Positions 1 to 11,929 of a DNA stretch of 64,000 bases are shown here, piece by piece (the first letter of the stretch is position 1; each line of letters begins with the position of its first letter). Source of the stretch: Anaspis maculata (lineage: Eukaryota; Arthropoda; Insecta; Coleoptera; Scraptiidae); assembly GCA_949128115.1 (NCBI GenBank), contig OX421961.1, positions 106,066,363-106,130,362 on the forward strand. The letters run 5' to 3'. A program made the position numbers and the translations under genes. The notes beneath the pieces were generated by a model. The model was not told the origin of the DNA and searched no databases. It saw only the letters and a list, made by a program, of their open reading frames with translations.

Positions 1-389
1 ATAGAGTACCCACTGGACCTGCGGGATACATTCTGATGGATTAAGGATTAAGAAAGCAGACTGGTGAGTATAGGTAGTAGCTAGCATCCATGTATAAATT
101 ATATTTTTATTATTCAACACATTTGACACCACCCGTCCCCATGTTTGAAATAAAAAAAGAAACGAATTTCTTAGACATCCATTTGGCACTTTTTGAATGG
201 GAAGCTATACATATCTACCTACCTAGAATTTCCCTAGGCTACGATACAACTTGGTTAGGAGAAGAGGGCGGAAGCACAATTTCAAAAAGATGTGAAAGGA
301 AAATGATATCATCGAAGCGAAGAACAAACGCCGAGGGGTGAGCCACCACTCAAAAATTTGTACCATCAGGACTACCGGCACACTGCCAC

Positions 390-592
390 TTGACTGCCTT
401 GACTGCCTGTTGACTGCTGTGACTGCTGGTTTGACTGCCGAGAAAATCTGCCAAGACTGCTGTGACTGCCCACTTGACTGCCGTGACTGCCAACTTGACT
501 GCCTGCCGTGCTGCCGAGTTGACTGCCGTGAATGCCTGTTGATGACTGCCGGTTTGACTGCCAGAAGTTTGTACCAGGACTGCCGACGGTGG
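390..592. repeat. Tandem GACTGCC repeat
   Basis: GACTGCC(G/T)TGACTGCC-type units of about 8-17 bases, often with TTGACTGCC, fill this stretch. The open frames over it on both strands (223-645 minus, 338-691 plus, 350-655 minus) are repeat-driven and not genes. Confidence 0.9.
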
Positions 593-957
593 TTTACCCC
601 TCGACAAACGCTTAAAAACCCTCCTTCCTCTTTGGGTCGCACCAATCATAATCATTTACTTAGGTACCTACGGCTAATTTTCTTGCCTTAATCCGTAAAC
701 TGCGTTACTGGTTACTATCTTCGCGCTTATCTATCGAATTTTGGTCTCACCAAGTGAGTGTACCTATTATGAATTAGAAGCATCCAAAGTAGAAATTTCT
801 AGTCAAAAACTAGAAAATTATAGGTACCAGGGAGGGTACCAGCATCAGACAAAACCAAAAGAGTAGATCATTTTGAATTGTTCATATTTAGAATCAAACT
901 TCGGGTGCATGAGCTTAATTGAATGTAATTCTAATTGCTACGGTTATAATCAGTTAC

Positions 958-2563
958 TACCGTATGATCAAAAACTTTTCTCCTCTAAGCAGGCTGTGGT
1001 CTGTTCATTAGCCTGCCTATGGGCTAAGGCCATAGACAAGGACAAAAGTAGAAGAAGGAAGAACCACTGCGCATCCATTTCAGCCGATATTGCATGGGGT
1101 CCGCCATTTTTAGGTCATAACGGCTTTTCCAAGGCGGCAATTTAAATAGGGGGAGTACGCGCGAGTCAAAATCATAGACAGACGTCAAAACAGATGACAG
1201 TCATGAGACAATTTGTAGGTTATACTTTGTAAACGAAACAAATAACTCAAGAATTTCTGCTCACGGCCTCGACTAATCCTCATACTCATAGTCAATACTT
1301 CGCTCGATCTCCGACTTCGCATCTCTCAAGTCCTTCGGACAATTATAACAATTGTTGCCATAGTTGGATTGTGCTTAAATCGGAGACCGACTGTGAGTAT
1401 GGGCCATAGACGTATGGGCATAAGGCCCACGACATGTGCTTAATTTGAGCTACAGAATAAAATTTCAAGAAAAATATTCAATGTTTTACTTGAGATAAAA
1501 TAATACAAGTTTGGAAAGTGTTTGTCGAACATTACACTGAATCAGCTCTTCGCTTTACGTTTTTGCTAGATTGGGCACCTAATCTTATTTTCAAATAGCA
1601 TCTTACGAGCACTTTCCATTAAGATAAAACTGTGGCGTTCCAAAATGTCATTGTCCGAAACGAGGTTCTGGCTCAGGTCCCGGGAGTGTGGAGAAAATTT
1701 TATTCACATTACTTCGAAAAGCCTCGAACAAATCAGCAGCACTGACCCTTTCTCATAAGACGTTTCCAAGCTATCGTTTCATCATTCTAATTGTCTCGAG
1801 CCACAATCGAAGCCCATCACCCGGTGGAAAACTGAAAGCAAAATTTAGTTACCGGAGTGAAATTTGATTATTTAAATTCAGCGTTACGTATGAAAGGATA
1901 TCTTCTCATCTCTGGGTTCATCAATTGCTTGATGTTCTTGCAAATTTTGATAGGTATAACAAGACACCTTGTATTGATGCATTTGCTAAGTTCGATCAGG
2001 TTCGATCAAACTTTATTACACAGGGAAAATCGCAAAACAAACACTCCACACAGAGGCCTCGATATCTGTTTCACAGCTTCTAAGTGGAGATAAAACTGCG
2101 GACATCATTCTCCATTTCTTGACAATAATTCATCACGTACAATGCACTCGACAATGCATTATTTATGCAATGCATCCCAGGAATATAATATCTGGTTATT
2201 AAGTAGAATTCGTGGAAACGAACACTGAATAACACTCAACATTCAATTCTATTGTTATCTTTTACACAAAACCAAATATCGGCGCCGAGAAAAGTTCGAT
2301 CACAACAAATCAGTCTAACCTAAAACTTCGTAGCTGTCATCAAATACACTGTCAGTACTGTCACCCACCAGTCATAATTGAAATTGCCGCCAGGAAAAAC
2401 CGTTATGTAATCAAAATGGCCGGCCTACAAATTACACAGCCGCCCAGGTATCTTGCCTCTTCTACTTTTGTCCGTGTCTATGGCTAAGGCTAATGCCTAT
2501 GGCTAATCAGGCAAACGAGGCTGATTTTATTGACCTGATTATATAGTTTTTAATCATACGGTA
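958..2563. mobile_element. 1.6 kb element with ~185-bp TIRs (TACCGTATGAT family)
   Basis: TACCGTATGATCAAAAAC at the left end is inverted at 2546-2563, where it has one or two changes. The arms (958-1140 and 2376-2563) share AGCCATAG/ATAGACAAGGACAAAAGTA and CATAACGG(C/T)TTTTCC. The middle, about 1.2 kb, has no recognised transposase. Short hairpins at 9245-9366 and 52331-52460 carry the same terminal motifs and appear to be MITE relatives. Confidence 0.75.
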
Positions 2564-4002
2564 CTATAGGTATATTAGGTTCGTGGTATATTTGCATAAG
2601 GGCACAATGTAGAGCATATGGATGCCTCTCTAGAGCATTTCTGGCTCAGTGAATTTAGCTGAGACCTGGTTCTGATAGTTGAACCGCAATCATGTTCGCT
2701 TGTACTTGTTATCAACTTCTTTTACGCTATATACAGACTATTGCAAATTGGAAACATTTCCTTATTCCAGTTCCAGAACTTCGACGCTTTGAGCCGTCCA
2801 ATAATGCATTACCCCACTTTTTCACGCACTATCTAGAACAGATCGGAATGCAATTTGTACAGGGTATCGAAAAATGGTGTTAAGAGTGCACCGCGCCGTG
2901 GAGTTTCCCAAGGCAGCCGCCGACCCCCGAAGAAATAGTTTAGTAAGACACCCGGATTGGTTGGGTCGACGACCCTTATCGATCCCCATTCCGTATACAC
3001 ATGAGTAAATGATAAATTCCGCTGCGATTTTCCGCCACCTCTCTCCGGCCATCATCCCTTAAACAATGAAATTTTTGGCGCTGTAAATTTTTACGGGCCA
3101 TACCTACCTACCGTAACGAGATGAGTTCTGCTTTATTTACGGAAAAGTTAGCGCAAACCCGTCCCGCGAGGGCAATGAGCTTTCCGTAAGACCCATCAAG
3201 TCGTAGCTCATACAGAAGTCATCTCCCTGGACACCACAGAGGCGGAGAAATTCTTGAGAGAAAGTTGAGCACGCTAGGAGAAAATTCGAAATTTTCCTAT
3301 ACCCTATCTTCTTTCCAATTTAATTAGTATGCCGCAACAATCTGATGATGATGGAAATTCAAAGGACGCCGCGGAAGGCTTCAATCCACCAATCGTTACT
3401 TTAGCTTGACGCTATGCAAACAAATTAGAAGAATGCCTTTTGGGCTTAGAACCGAACCGATCCGGGAAATGCGGGGGCAATGCTACATTGATTTTAGAAT
3501 TATCCCCGCTGTTGTGCCATTGAGGAATTCCTCTCTCACCTTTTCCATGACCATTCCACATGCTTACGGAAGCGAAATTGTTACGTTTTCCATTCAATAG
3601 TAGCTAGGTTTCGTCGGTGGGTGCTTGTGCCGATGCCAGTGGTGTAGGTAACTTGTGCCAAGCGCTCTTAATTCATCCGAGTCACGCTAAATTGGAGTTT
3701 ACCTACCCTCACCTTCGGAGCCGGTATTATGCTATCAGGGGAATTCTTTATCTTGAATTGTAATGAATTGAAATATATCACCAAGAAATTGCAAAGCTAT
3801 GTGCGAGTCATAATCTGATTTACCGTCAAACTAAATAAGAAAATTTAGAAATGTTCTCGTCCTTGAACTACGGATATCTCGGGAGAAAACGAACCGATTT
3901 CGAAAAGAATGTTGACGTCTGATAAAGTTTTTCTTCGGCTGCATTATTGAGAATGTGCAGAAGAGTCTCAAAAATCTCAAGTGAGTACGCATCATTCCAC
4001 CA
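2564..4002. other. No gene recognised
   Basis: The short open frames here (2692-2883, 2822-3055, 3406-3600) overlap each other in opposite directions and show no domain. No strong repeat was seen. Confidence 0.5.
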
Positions 4003-4125
4003 TTTTTAGCGCATTTTCGTAGGAAATACGCTATTAGCCGCGCTTTGATGTCCGTTCATCTGTCCGTCTGTCCGTTTGTCCGTCTGTCCGTTTGTCCGTC
4101 TTGTAGTTGAACTCCTCCTAAACGA
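4003..4125 (+). repeat. TTAGCGCATTTTC / GTCCG dispersed repeat
   Basis: TTTTTAGCGCATTTTCGTAG, AAATACGCTATT, then GTCCGTCTGTCCGTTTGTCC runs and GAACTCCTCCTAAAC. The same order occurs at 53133-53255 and partly at 51670-51770, where it belongs to the 3.9 kb element. Isolated GACAGACGGAC runs at 6740-6765 and 36472-36503 may be remnants of the same family. Confidence 0.75.
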
Positions 4126-5837
4126 AAAGTCGTGGTGGTATCGAGTTTTTTTTTTGCAAATTAATGCTGATTGTCTGCGGATGGGAATAGGCACAAAAAA
4201 TATTTGGTCAGGCCGCAAGATTGCAAAGAAAAAAATTAAAATGTTTAAAAAATCGGTATTTAGCGCTACGGTGTGAACTTCTGCATCGAGGAATCTTACG
4301 AACTGATCTAGATACATGCATACATCCAGCGAACGAAATATGCAGGAAGAGATGAAGAAATTTTTCGTGAAAAAATCAACCTGATTGATTCATTCTCAAG
4401 AAAGATATCTTTATTTTTAAGCGAAATCTATACTTATGCACTTATATGCGGATGCGATTTTCAAGTCGCGGCGCTGTGGTTCAACAAGCTGCTTCTGGCT
4501 CCGTGCTTGTGATCAATATAGATATAATTCTCACTCATTCAGGATGTTTTCTTGTTTTGGTTGATGTCATTCTGTTGTTTTAATTTATCATTGACTACTC
4601 GTGTTTTCATAAAGATTGATGATTTCTTGGTGGTGGTGGTTTTGAGACAATCTGTTTACAGGTAACAGTGAACAGTGTACTCATCTGCACTCCGGAAATG
4701 CGCTCATGAAACTCACCCCCGCCCCGTGAGGACTTTGCTACTTGTTTTCTTTCATAGGTATATTCAATGTTTATAGACATTCTGAATAATCGAGATGAGT
4801 TTGGATTTCTGATTTTAGATTCCCTAGTTGGTCTTATTGACTGATGTGGGCGTTTCAAAAAATTGAATAAAAAATAATTGCGAATGTTTTTAGAAAAATA
4901 ATTTGATTGGTTAAAAATGAACCTTTTGACACTCCTTTCTTCGGCACTCTGTAGAGAATTTATAATGTCAATAATAATAACTTGACTCGATGTGGCATCT
5001 TGTAGTCAAAGAAAGGCTATAGCAGGAATCATTATACTTTTTGAAGTCGGTTGATTTTTGTCAGAAATATCATCGTTAGTAAAGGAAAGAGATTTCGAAA
5101 TATTTTGTTCAGCCAGCCTAGGTCATTCATCCTTTGGTTTCGTTCGATGACGATGACGAGAACAGACAATTTTATTGTGCGGTCAAATTCAGATGGTGAT
5201 CAAAGTTGACATGTTCAAGCGCACTTCTCTATATCCATTTATCTATCTAGCTATCTAAAGTTAAAATTTCCACTATAATACCTACCTATTATAACTAGGA
5301 TTTTGAAGTAGTTCAATACAAATATCAAATATGGCGTTGCGTAAAAATATTACGGATTTTGCGTTTGGTTCTTTTAGAGTTTAGACGAACGTCGTGCATA
5401 CTACTATAAATACACATCAATTTTTATTCGCGCTTAGGTATATCGCCGATTACTACTTGCTGCTGTCGCTCTGAATTCAAAAACTGGTGTATCAGTCGGC
5501 CCACCGGTACCTATATGCTCAGACTGTTATTCTAGAATTTTCCACCGGTTCTCCGGCAAATTCCACATTGAGCACGGCATATGGCTTCGCGACAGCTCTC
5601 GAACAATCCAATACTTTCGAGTGTATTATCAGCGTGTTTTGAAAGCGGCGCCTCCGACAATTGGGTAAATGTGTTCTACCCGCATGTTGAAGTCGTCTCT
5701 GAGTAATTTCGAATGGTGCAGAGCCTACGCGTATGCTCTCGAATGCACTAGAATTGCACGAGAGTTTCGCAACTCGATACACTGTGTCCGAACGGTCTAG
5801 AAGAAACACGTGTTCTCTCGAATGCACGAGAGCCTCG
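4126..5837. other. No gene recognised
   Basis: Mostly AT-rich sequence. Near 5735-5850, two imperfect copies of a block containing CTCTCGAATGCAC and CGCAACTCG stand about 80 bases apart; otherwise nothing. Confidence 0.5.
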
Positions 5838-5975
5838 CAACTCGCAACAATATATACAGAGAGGCATCATGGTAACCTTTTGGAATGGACCGGTAGATAT
5901 CGCAACAATATATGCAACTTTTGAAACCAGCTTTACAGCTGATCGTTTTCCAATATAAATAAATAGTGAAGTACT
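5838..5975 (+). repeat. Dispersed repeat, copy 1 (shared with 14651-14780)
   Basis: The order ATATACA(G/A)AGAGGC, CATGGTAACCTTTTG, GACCGGTAGAT, GCAACTTTTGAAAC(C/T)AGCT, GATC(G/A)TTTT, ATAAATAA is common to both places at roughly 75-80% identity by eye. It is not palindromic and its class is unknown. Confidence 0.65.
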
Positions 5976-8900
5976 GGAAGGACTTTGTTCTGGTGTCACT
6001 TTGCCTTTTATTTCTGGAAAATTATTCAGGATAAAGGCACAGTTCTCATCTTACCATGTGGCTCGCAGCAAGCGAATACCTTGTCAAAACCATCAGAAAT
6101 ATCACCGATCATTCTTAGACAGTTTCGGTTTCACTTGAGACTTACCTAGCCAAAAAGCTTTTTTTAGACTATTTGTATCCAAAATAACGGCGCTGGCCCA
6201 ACCAAGTCAATGTCAGTGCCAATCGATTCACCATCCTCGGAATATATGGAAATGACGGATACGTGTCCGGCAATTGTCGACCAATTTGGTGATTTTTTCA
6301 AAATTTGTGCGCCATTGTGAAAAAAGGGGCTGTACAGCGCCCCCTATCATTGAAATTACTCAAAATGGTTTTAAAAGATCCTATGCCAAGTTTCATTCCA
6401 TTAATCAAAAATGCGTTATCATTCAACCTACCGAGATCAAAATAAATATAAAAAAAAATTGAGAGAAAAAGTAGGAAAAGTTCCCGGTAAGCTAGGTACT
6501 TTTCACAAGACATGGATTAGAAGCGTGGATGTGTCCAAAACTCAAATTCACAAGAAGTTTTGGTTGATATTTCCAGAAAACCTATTTCATGTTGTGGGGC
6601 ACTACTATGCTAAAATAAGAATATCATGCCATGTTAGACAAGTAAAAAACTAGTGATTGGATATTGAACAACGCAATTCTGACCAGACCAGATCGATGAT
6701 TCCTTTTCCATGGAGCTCGTGTATTCGTGTGAGGCATAGACGGACAGACAGACGGACAAAAACGAAGACAATAGTTTACTCCTTGTGTCAATGTGCGAAA
6801 AAAAAGCTGATGGGAAACCTACATGAACATATGGGAAACGTACCAACTCTGGTCATCTAAAGATATCTCAAAGTACGGCGCTGACCTCGGCGCTGACTTT
6901 CCGATAGGGTAAAAAGCTACCTTTTTAAATTTTAAGTTTCTTCGGCGCTGCGAAACCTTCAACTAAAATTGATGAAGTAGAAAAATTTATAAAACATACC
7001 CTCGAACATATCTACCTAACGACTATAGCTAGCATGTGAAACTTTCACTTTTGTTAGCTTCAAACGTCGATCCTCAATTTCTGGCGCTTATTTTGCTCAA
7101 AAAGTAATTACTTATTTTAGACGTTCATTCGACATCCATTGAATTCAGTGACGATCGAATATTAGTTTGGTTATTATAGGTACCGCCGTATATTTCTGGT
7201 CTGTATGTAATATTCATTCATCACAAAAAGGTTCAGTGGAGAAGACAAACCCAAAGTGGAGTAAACTATATCAAGCATTTTTCAGGCATTTCCTTGAGTC
7301 AATAATCACAATTATCCTGAAACCTGAAAGCTTCAGCAACAGAGCAGTCACGCCAAACACTGTTACACGCTCCAATCGATTCGGGCGTCGTTATACGTTA
7401 CAACCCTGCTGAAGTTTTATTTTAGTCGCCGTCGACGGTTCAATTATAAAACTGAATTTGTATTTATAGAAATAAAATTATTGTTTACAATATAAATCAT
7501 TAATTTACTGGGCAGATGCGTGACGTCACTGATTATTACCTGTGCCAGGATGTGTGCAATATAGATATATTCCCAGAAATTCAGGATGTTTCAGATTTTA
7601 GCTCCGCAACTCCATAATTAATTACTAACGGATTCCGTTACATTACCTTAGACTGGCGATTATTGGCACCTCCCTCATACCTGTATTAAAACCAATTAGT
7701 GGCTGTATATAACTGGAATTTTAATTAATCAGGTGGTTGTTGCGTCGCCTCTGCGCGTTTAATACCCTTCTGCCTCGTAAAAGGGGCAACCCTCGGATTA
7801 GTCATAAAAATGCGATTTCAGTCTGCCACCATACACTATCGTTCAAACTACATTAGAGATGTTATTAGTTTCATCTTTATATCGAAGATTCGATATTGAT
7901 TCGATAGTTCATCAAAATGGATGGATACTGATAGCTGGATATTATTACAGATAGAAAGGGCGGTGAAGATGATAATGTAGGTGGCAGGTTAATCTCACCC
8001 CCCGCTCCAAATGTGTAGCTGATGCGTGGGCGTAGAATTTTATGTTAAAATTTTGCGCAATCGCCTAATTGTCCTTTGATCCCTCGCCTTCTACGTTCGC
8101 CCCCACTGGGTTCATTCATTTGGCATTATTCTACTCCCCCAATCTTCCTCCACATTGTTTGCATTTCAAGTTGCCGTACAACTCAAAACCAACACCACAA
8201 ACCAAATTAGCGCCAATTGCAACGCTGCCTCAACACTTGTCGTTATACCTTTCTTGTGCCGTCAAAACCCTGTTACGTGAAGAAATGAAATTGTAAGCAA
8301 AATATTTTTATACAACTTAGCCCCAACTTCCGAAGGATAGCATTCAATGAACCGTTAAAATCTTATCACCCCTCGACAAATGCGTAGATCACGTGTGCGA
8401 TATTACGTGCCACCAAAAGGATATGGTAGGTTTAAAGGTATATTTATAAGTGTGACATGCGGAATTTTATACTTTCCTTATTTCGCAAAAAAGGCAATCC
8501 TGCATGCAGGGCGGTATATGGTGACATAGTAGGAAGAATTCTTTGATCATAAGGAGACTGATAATCCTTGTTCTTTGGCATCATCAACACTATGACTGGG
8601 CTTGTATCTCATGAAATTCCAATGACACGTATCTATAGGAAGCTGTAGGAATTAGGTGTTACCTCAGCGAAATTCGAATGCAGGATAAACTAAACTGCAA
8701 TGAGCTAGGCTAATCAATTTAAATGGTCAAGGGGATGATCCATTGATACATATATCTCTACTGACTATCCACCTTCGATAACAGACAACATTCCTTTATA
8801 AATTGGATTGTAGACGAACTACTGAATCGCACTAGTAGATATACTCGGCCCAGTTCTCAGTTCTGTGTAGGTTCAGCTCAGTCTGAATACCTTTGATATA

Positions 8901-9244
8901 GGTTCAGTATTACTATATAGGTATCCACTTGACTTTAACACGAAAAAACGATCACTTGACAAGTTTCAAACGCAGCATTTCATCAGACTGCTCCGTCGCT
9001 CGACAAAATTTAACTGACCAGACCTCACTCACTGACAAGTGCACTGAGCATCGTTACCAGTCCAGTGGAGCACCCACATACAAGACAGTATTCCGAAAAC
9101 ACCATCATCGAGCAGATTCCAATTGAAGCTCATCAACTATCAGCCATATTTGCATTATTTGATCAACTTCAACCAATCAGATCTCACCCACCCTTTCTAT
9201 TCAACATTACTCTGTGCATTGATACCTAAACTCGAACTGATTAT
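5976..9244. other. No gene recognised
   Basis: AT-rich, with only short open frames without domains. A GACAGACGGAC run lies at 6740-6765. A sequence near 9100-9190 recurs in diverged form at 9605-9690. Confidence 0.5.
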
Positions 9245-9366
9245 ATCGTGTGATCAAATGAATTCTTATTTTAGGTAGGCTATGGCCTGGTCAAATTCAG
9301 GGGTGCGAAGCTGCATTCGGCTAGGCCACAGCCTACCTAAAATAAGAATTCATTTGATCACATGAT
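9245..9366. mobile_element. Hairpin MITE related to the TACCGTATGAT family
   Basis: This is a near-perfect palindrome whose arms read GTGATCAAATGAATTCTTAT then TTTTAGGTAGGCT(A/G)TGGCC, around a ~25-base loop. The GTAGGCTATGGCCTGGTC core matches the arms of the elements at 958 and 52331. Confidence 0.8.
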
Positions 9367-11625
9367 AATTCACTCAATGATATGTATAGGCATAAAAAAA
9401 AGCTCACAGCTCCTGCCACGGAGTGAATGGATCTTTGGAATTTCGGAATTCTGTCAGAGTGACCAGATAGATAGGTAACCACAAGCAATCAAATCAGTAT
9501 ATTCTGTGGAAGTGGCTGTTTGCGTTTTTTTTTGGCAGTGACAGAGGCAATGACCGACCCACATCGTTATCAGTAAACGAGACAGTATCAAAAAACAAAC
9601 GAAAAATAAAATCATTGAGCAGATTTCGATTGCATCTTATCCATCATTAGCCATTTCATTCGTCGATCAACTTCAACTGACCCGACCTCACAGATATGAG
9701 ATATGTCAGTCTCGACGAGCAAAGTGTCATCGTGCGTGACGCTCAGTCGGAGCAGGCTTAGACCTGTCACTTTGAAATTTGCTGCCAAGCTTTTGTCGAA
9801 TGCTCTTGGCACGTAGATTTCATCGTAGATGAGCCACTTCAGCTCCGAAAATCTCCAAGACGTATCGGCAAAACGTTTTCTGAACCAATATCAGTTGTTG
9901 ACTTCAGTCTTGTCAGTGTCAAGTATATTTGAATAACCAGAAGTACCTAACATAGAGGGGAATTTATTTTGTCATTCAGGAAAGAGCTTGGAATGCATGC
10001 AAAAGGTGGAAGGGAGGATCTTTTCACTTGAAAGTTGAAAGATACCACCCGTGACGTTTGATGCATTATCACATCATCGTAGGTACGTAGGTAGGTACCC
10101 GTCGGTACTTGGGTACAGGCTTTGCTTTTCGTACTGGATGATGGCTTTTGTCTAAATTATGAACTTTTACATGACAAATTGACAGATTGACATGCCAATT
10201 CGTCAAAAACGATGTCCGTCGAAAATGACAGGAGCCTTGAAAGCGTGAAGTCACGCAAACACAACCTATAAACCAGTGGCATTTTTGCTTCATTTTTACC
10301 ATGCTCGTCCTGTAAGGGTTGCAGAACAGTAAAATATATTTTCAAGTGGGTCTTGACAGCGTATACTGCATTATTTATGATGCACATGCAACGTAAAAGG
10401 GCAATTATATGCAGCTAATGTGATACACGATACATGTTAGTGAGTTAGGGTAGCAATAAAAATCTGCATATACGCTCATAAAAAATTCAATGAGACGGTC
10501 TCTGAAGTCTTTACTGCAAATTCCCGGTGAATATCAAAAGAAGTATGTAGAAACTTGACAACAAGACAAAAATTTGGTTTAACTTGACTGGTTGTCAATT
10601 TGAAGTATGGGAAAAAATTAGGGATTAGACAATTATTTTGCTGCGCTATTTTGAAGGGGTCGCTTTCCAGTAGGGTTGTTATTAAGTTGTTATTAAACTT
10701 ATTAAGTTTTCAGACGGAAGATAATGCGTACTTTAAGTAGATGTTCTTTTCCATACATGGGCGGTTTCAGGCAGTAGATATTCGACTATCGTTGGATCAT
10801 TATCCAAGTTCAACTATTCAGACGAACATTCTCCAAACTTTTGCATGAGTTACTGCATCTTTTCTTGGGATATTTTCCACGGTACCTACTTCTTCAAGGG
10901 GGTAGAAGAATCATTGTTACACTCAATGCTTAAATAAGATGGTTTGAACGACCATTCTCCAAGATTTCAAATGAAGTATCACATGCCTTCTCATGAATAT
11001 TGCTCCCAGAGGCTGGTTCCAAAAGGGTGAGAAACAACGCCCTTCCGCTTCCGATATAGTGATATGGGCTTCTAACATTGGAATCAGAAAAAATCGGATT
11101 TTTGTTTTCAAAAGTTGTAGACGTCAAAACGTTGTCTATTTATTCACGCTGCCCTTTGGCACCCTGTGAACATATAAGATTATTCGTTGATAAAGATATT
11201 TTGTGTGACACCGCTTGATTGGTGAATGAAATAGTCTTTCCGCAAAGTTTTATAATTTTTTCAGAGCTATCCCATTTTGAAAGCTAACCAAATTTTCACG
11301 TGAAACCTGTTTATGAAACCAAAAGCGAAATTTTCTGTTTGGAGAGACCATAATTATTATTATTTTGTCTCTATCGCTTATACAACGGCTATTTTGTGAC
11401 AAAGTGCTACTTTATGCAACTTTTGTTTGTTTGTATCTGGAGCTCGCAGTGTGTAACTGTGAGCTGCTAGTGACTGCTAGTCAAGCTTTAAATATTGATA
11501 TTTCCTTCTTGACTTTCTCAAAATCACAATGGATGTCTGTGATTTACTTTGGTTTAATACTAGACAGTTTTCGATTCTGAAAACGATGTCGAAAGCATTT
11601 TGTCAAACTGCTTTTTAACCAATAG
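9367..11625. other. No gene recognised
   Basis: Ordinary AT-rich sequence. 9605-9690 is a diverged direct repeat of 9100-9190 (blocks GAGCAGATT and GATCAACTTCAAC). Confidence 0.5.
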
Positions 11626-11637
11626 AAACACTTCTTT

Positions 11638-11917
11638 AACCCGGTCGGTAGCACGGAGAGCTTGGCTCCGCTTTCAAAGGTGGAGGTCCCGAGTTCAAAT
11701 CCGCACCGGGCAATATGAACTTTTTCACGCGTCCCTTAGTACTGGGGCATCTACTACCGTGCGGCGATGTCCCGGGAAAAAAGCCATCGAAAAAACTCAC
11801 ACTGAAAATCCTCTACTGTGTATTCCAAACATAGAATCGTCGTTGTTATATAGTTACATAAAAACCTATATAGAAAACATACTCCTAATAACCACAGTAG
11901 TTATTGCAAGTAAAAAA
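11638..11917 (+). mobile_element. tRNA-derived SINE, copy 1
   Basis: The first ~75 bases are tRNA-like: CCCGGT pairs with ACCGGG as an acceptor-type stem, there is an A-box-like TAGCACGGAGAGC, a middle stem-loop around CTTTCAAAG, and a B-box GAGTTCAAATCC. A body of about 200 nt follows and the copy ends in an A-run. It is flanked by a near-perfect 12-bp target-site duplication, AAACACTTCTTT (11626-11637) and AAACACTTTTTT (11918-11929). This is the hallmark of LINE-machinery retroposition. It shares its tRNA-like head and body with the copy at 30905-31229. Confidence 0.85.
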
Positions 11918-11929
11918 AAACACTTTTTT

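Noticed and set aside
223..691. Open frames of 101-140 codons on both strands
   Set aside because: They translate a GACTGCC tandem repeat; period and composition explain the lack of stops.
11640..11711. tRNA gene
   Set aside because: Head is tRNA-like but runs into a SINE body shared with a second copy, and has target duplications.
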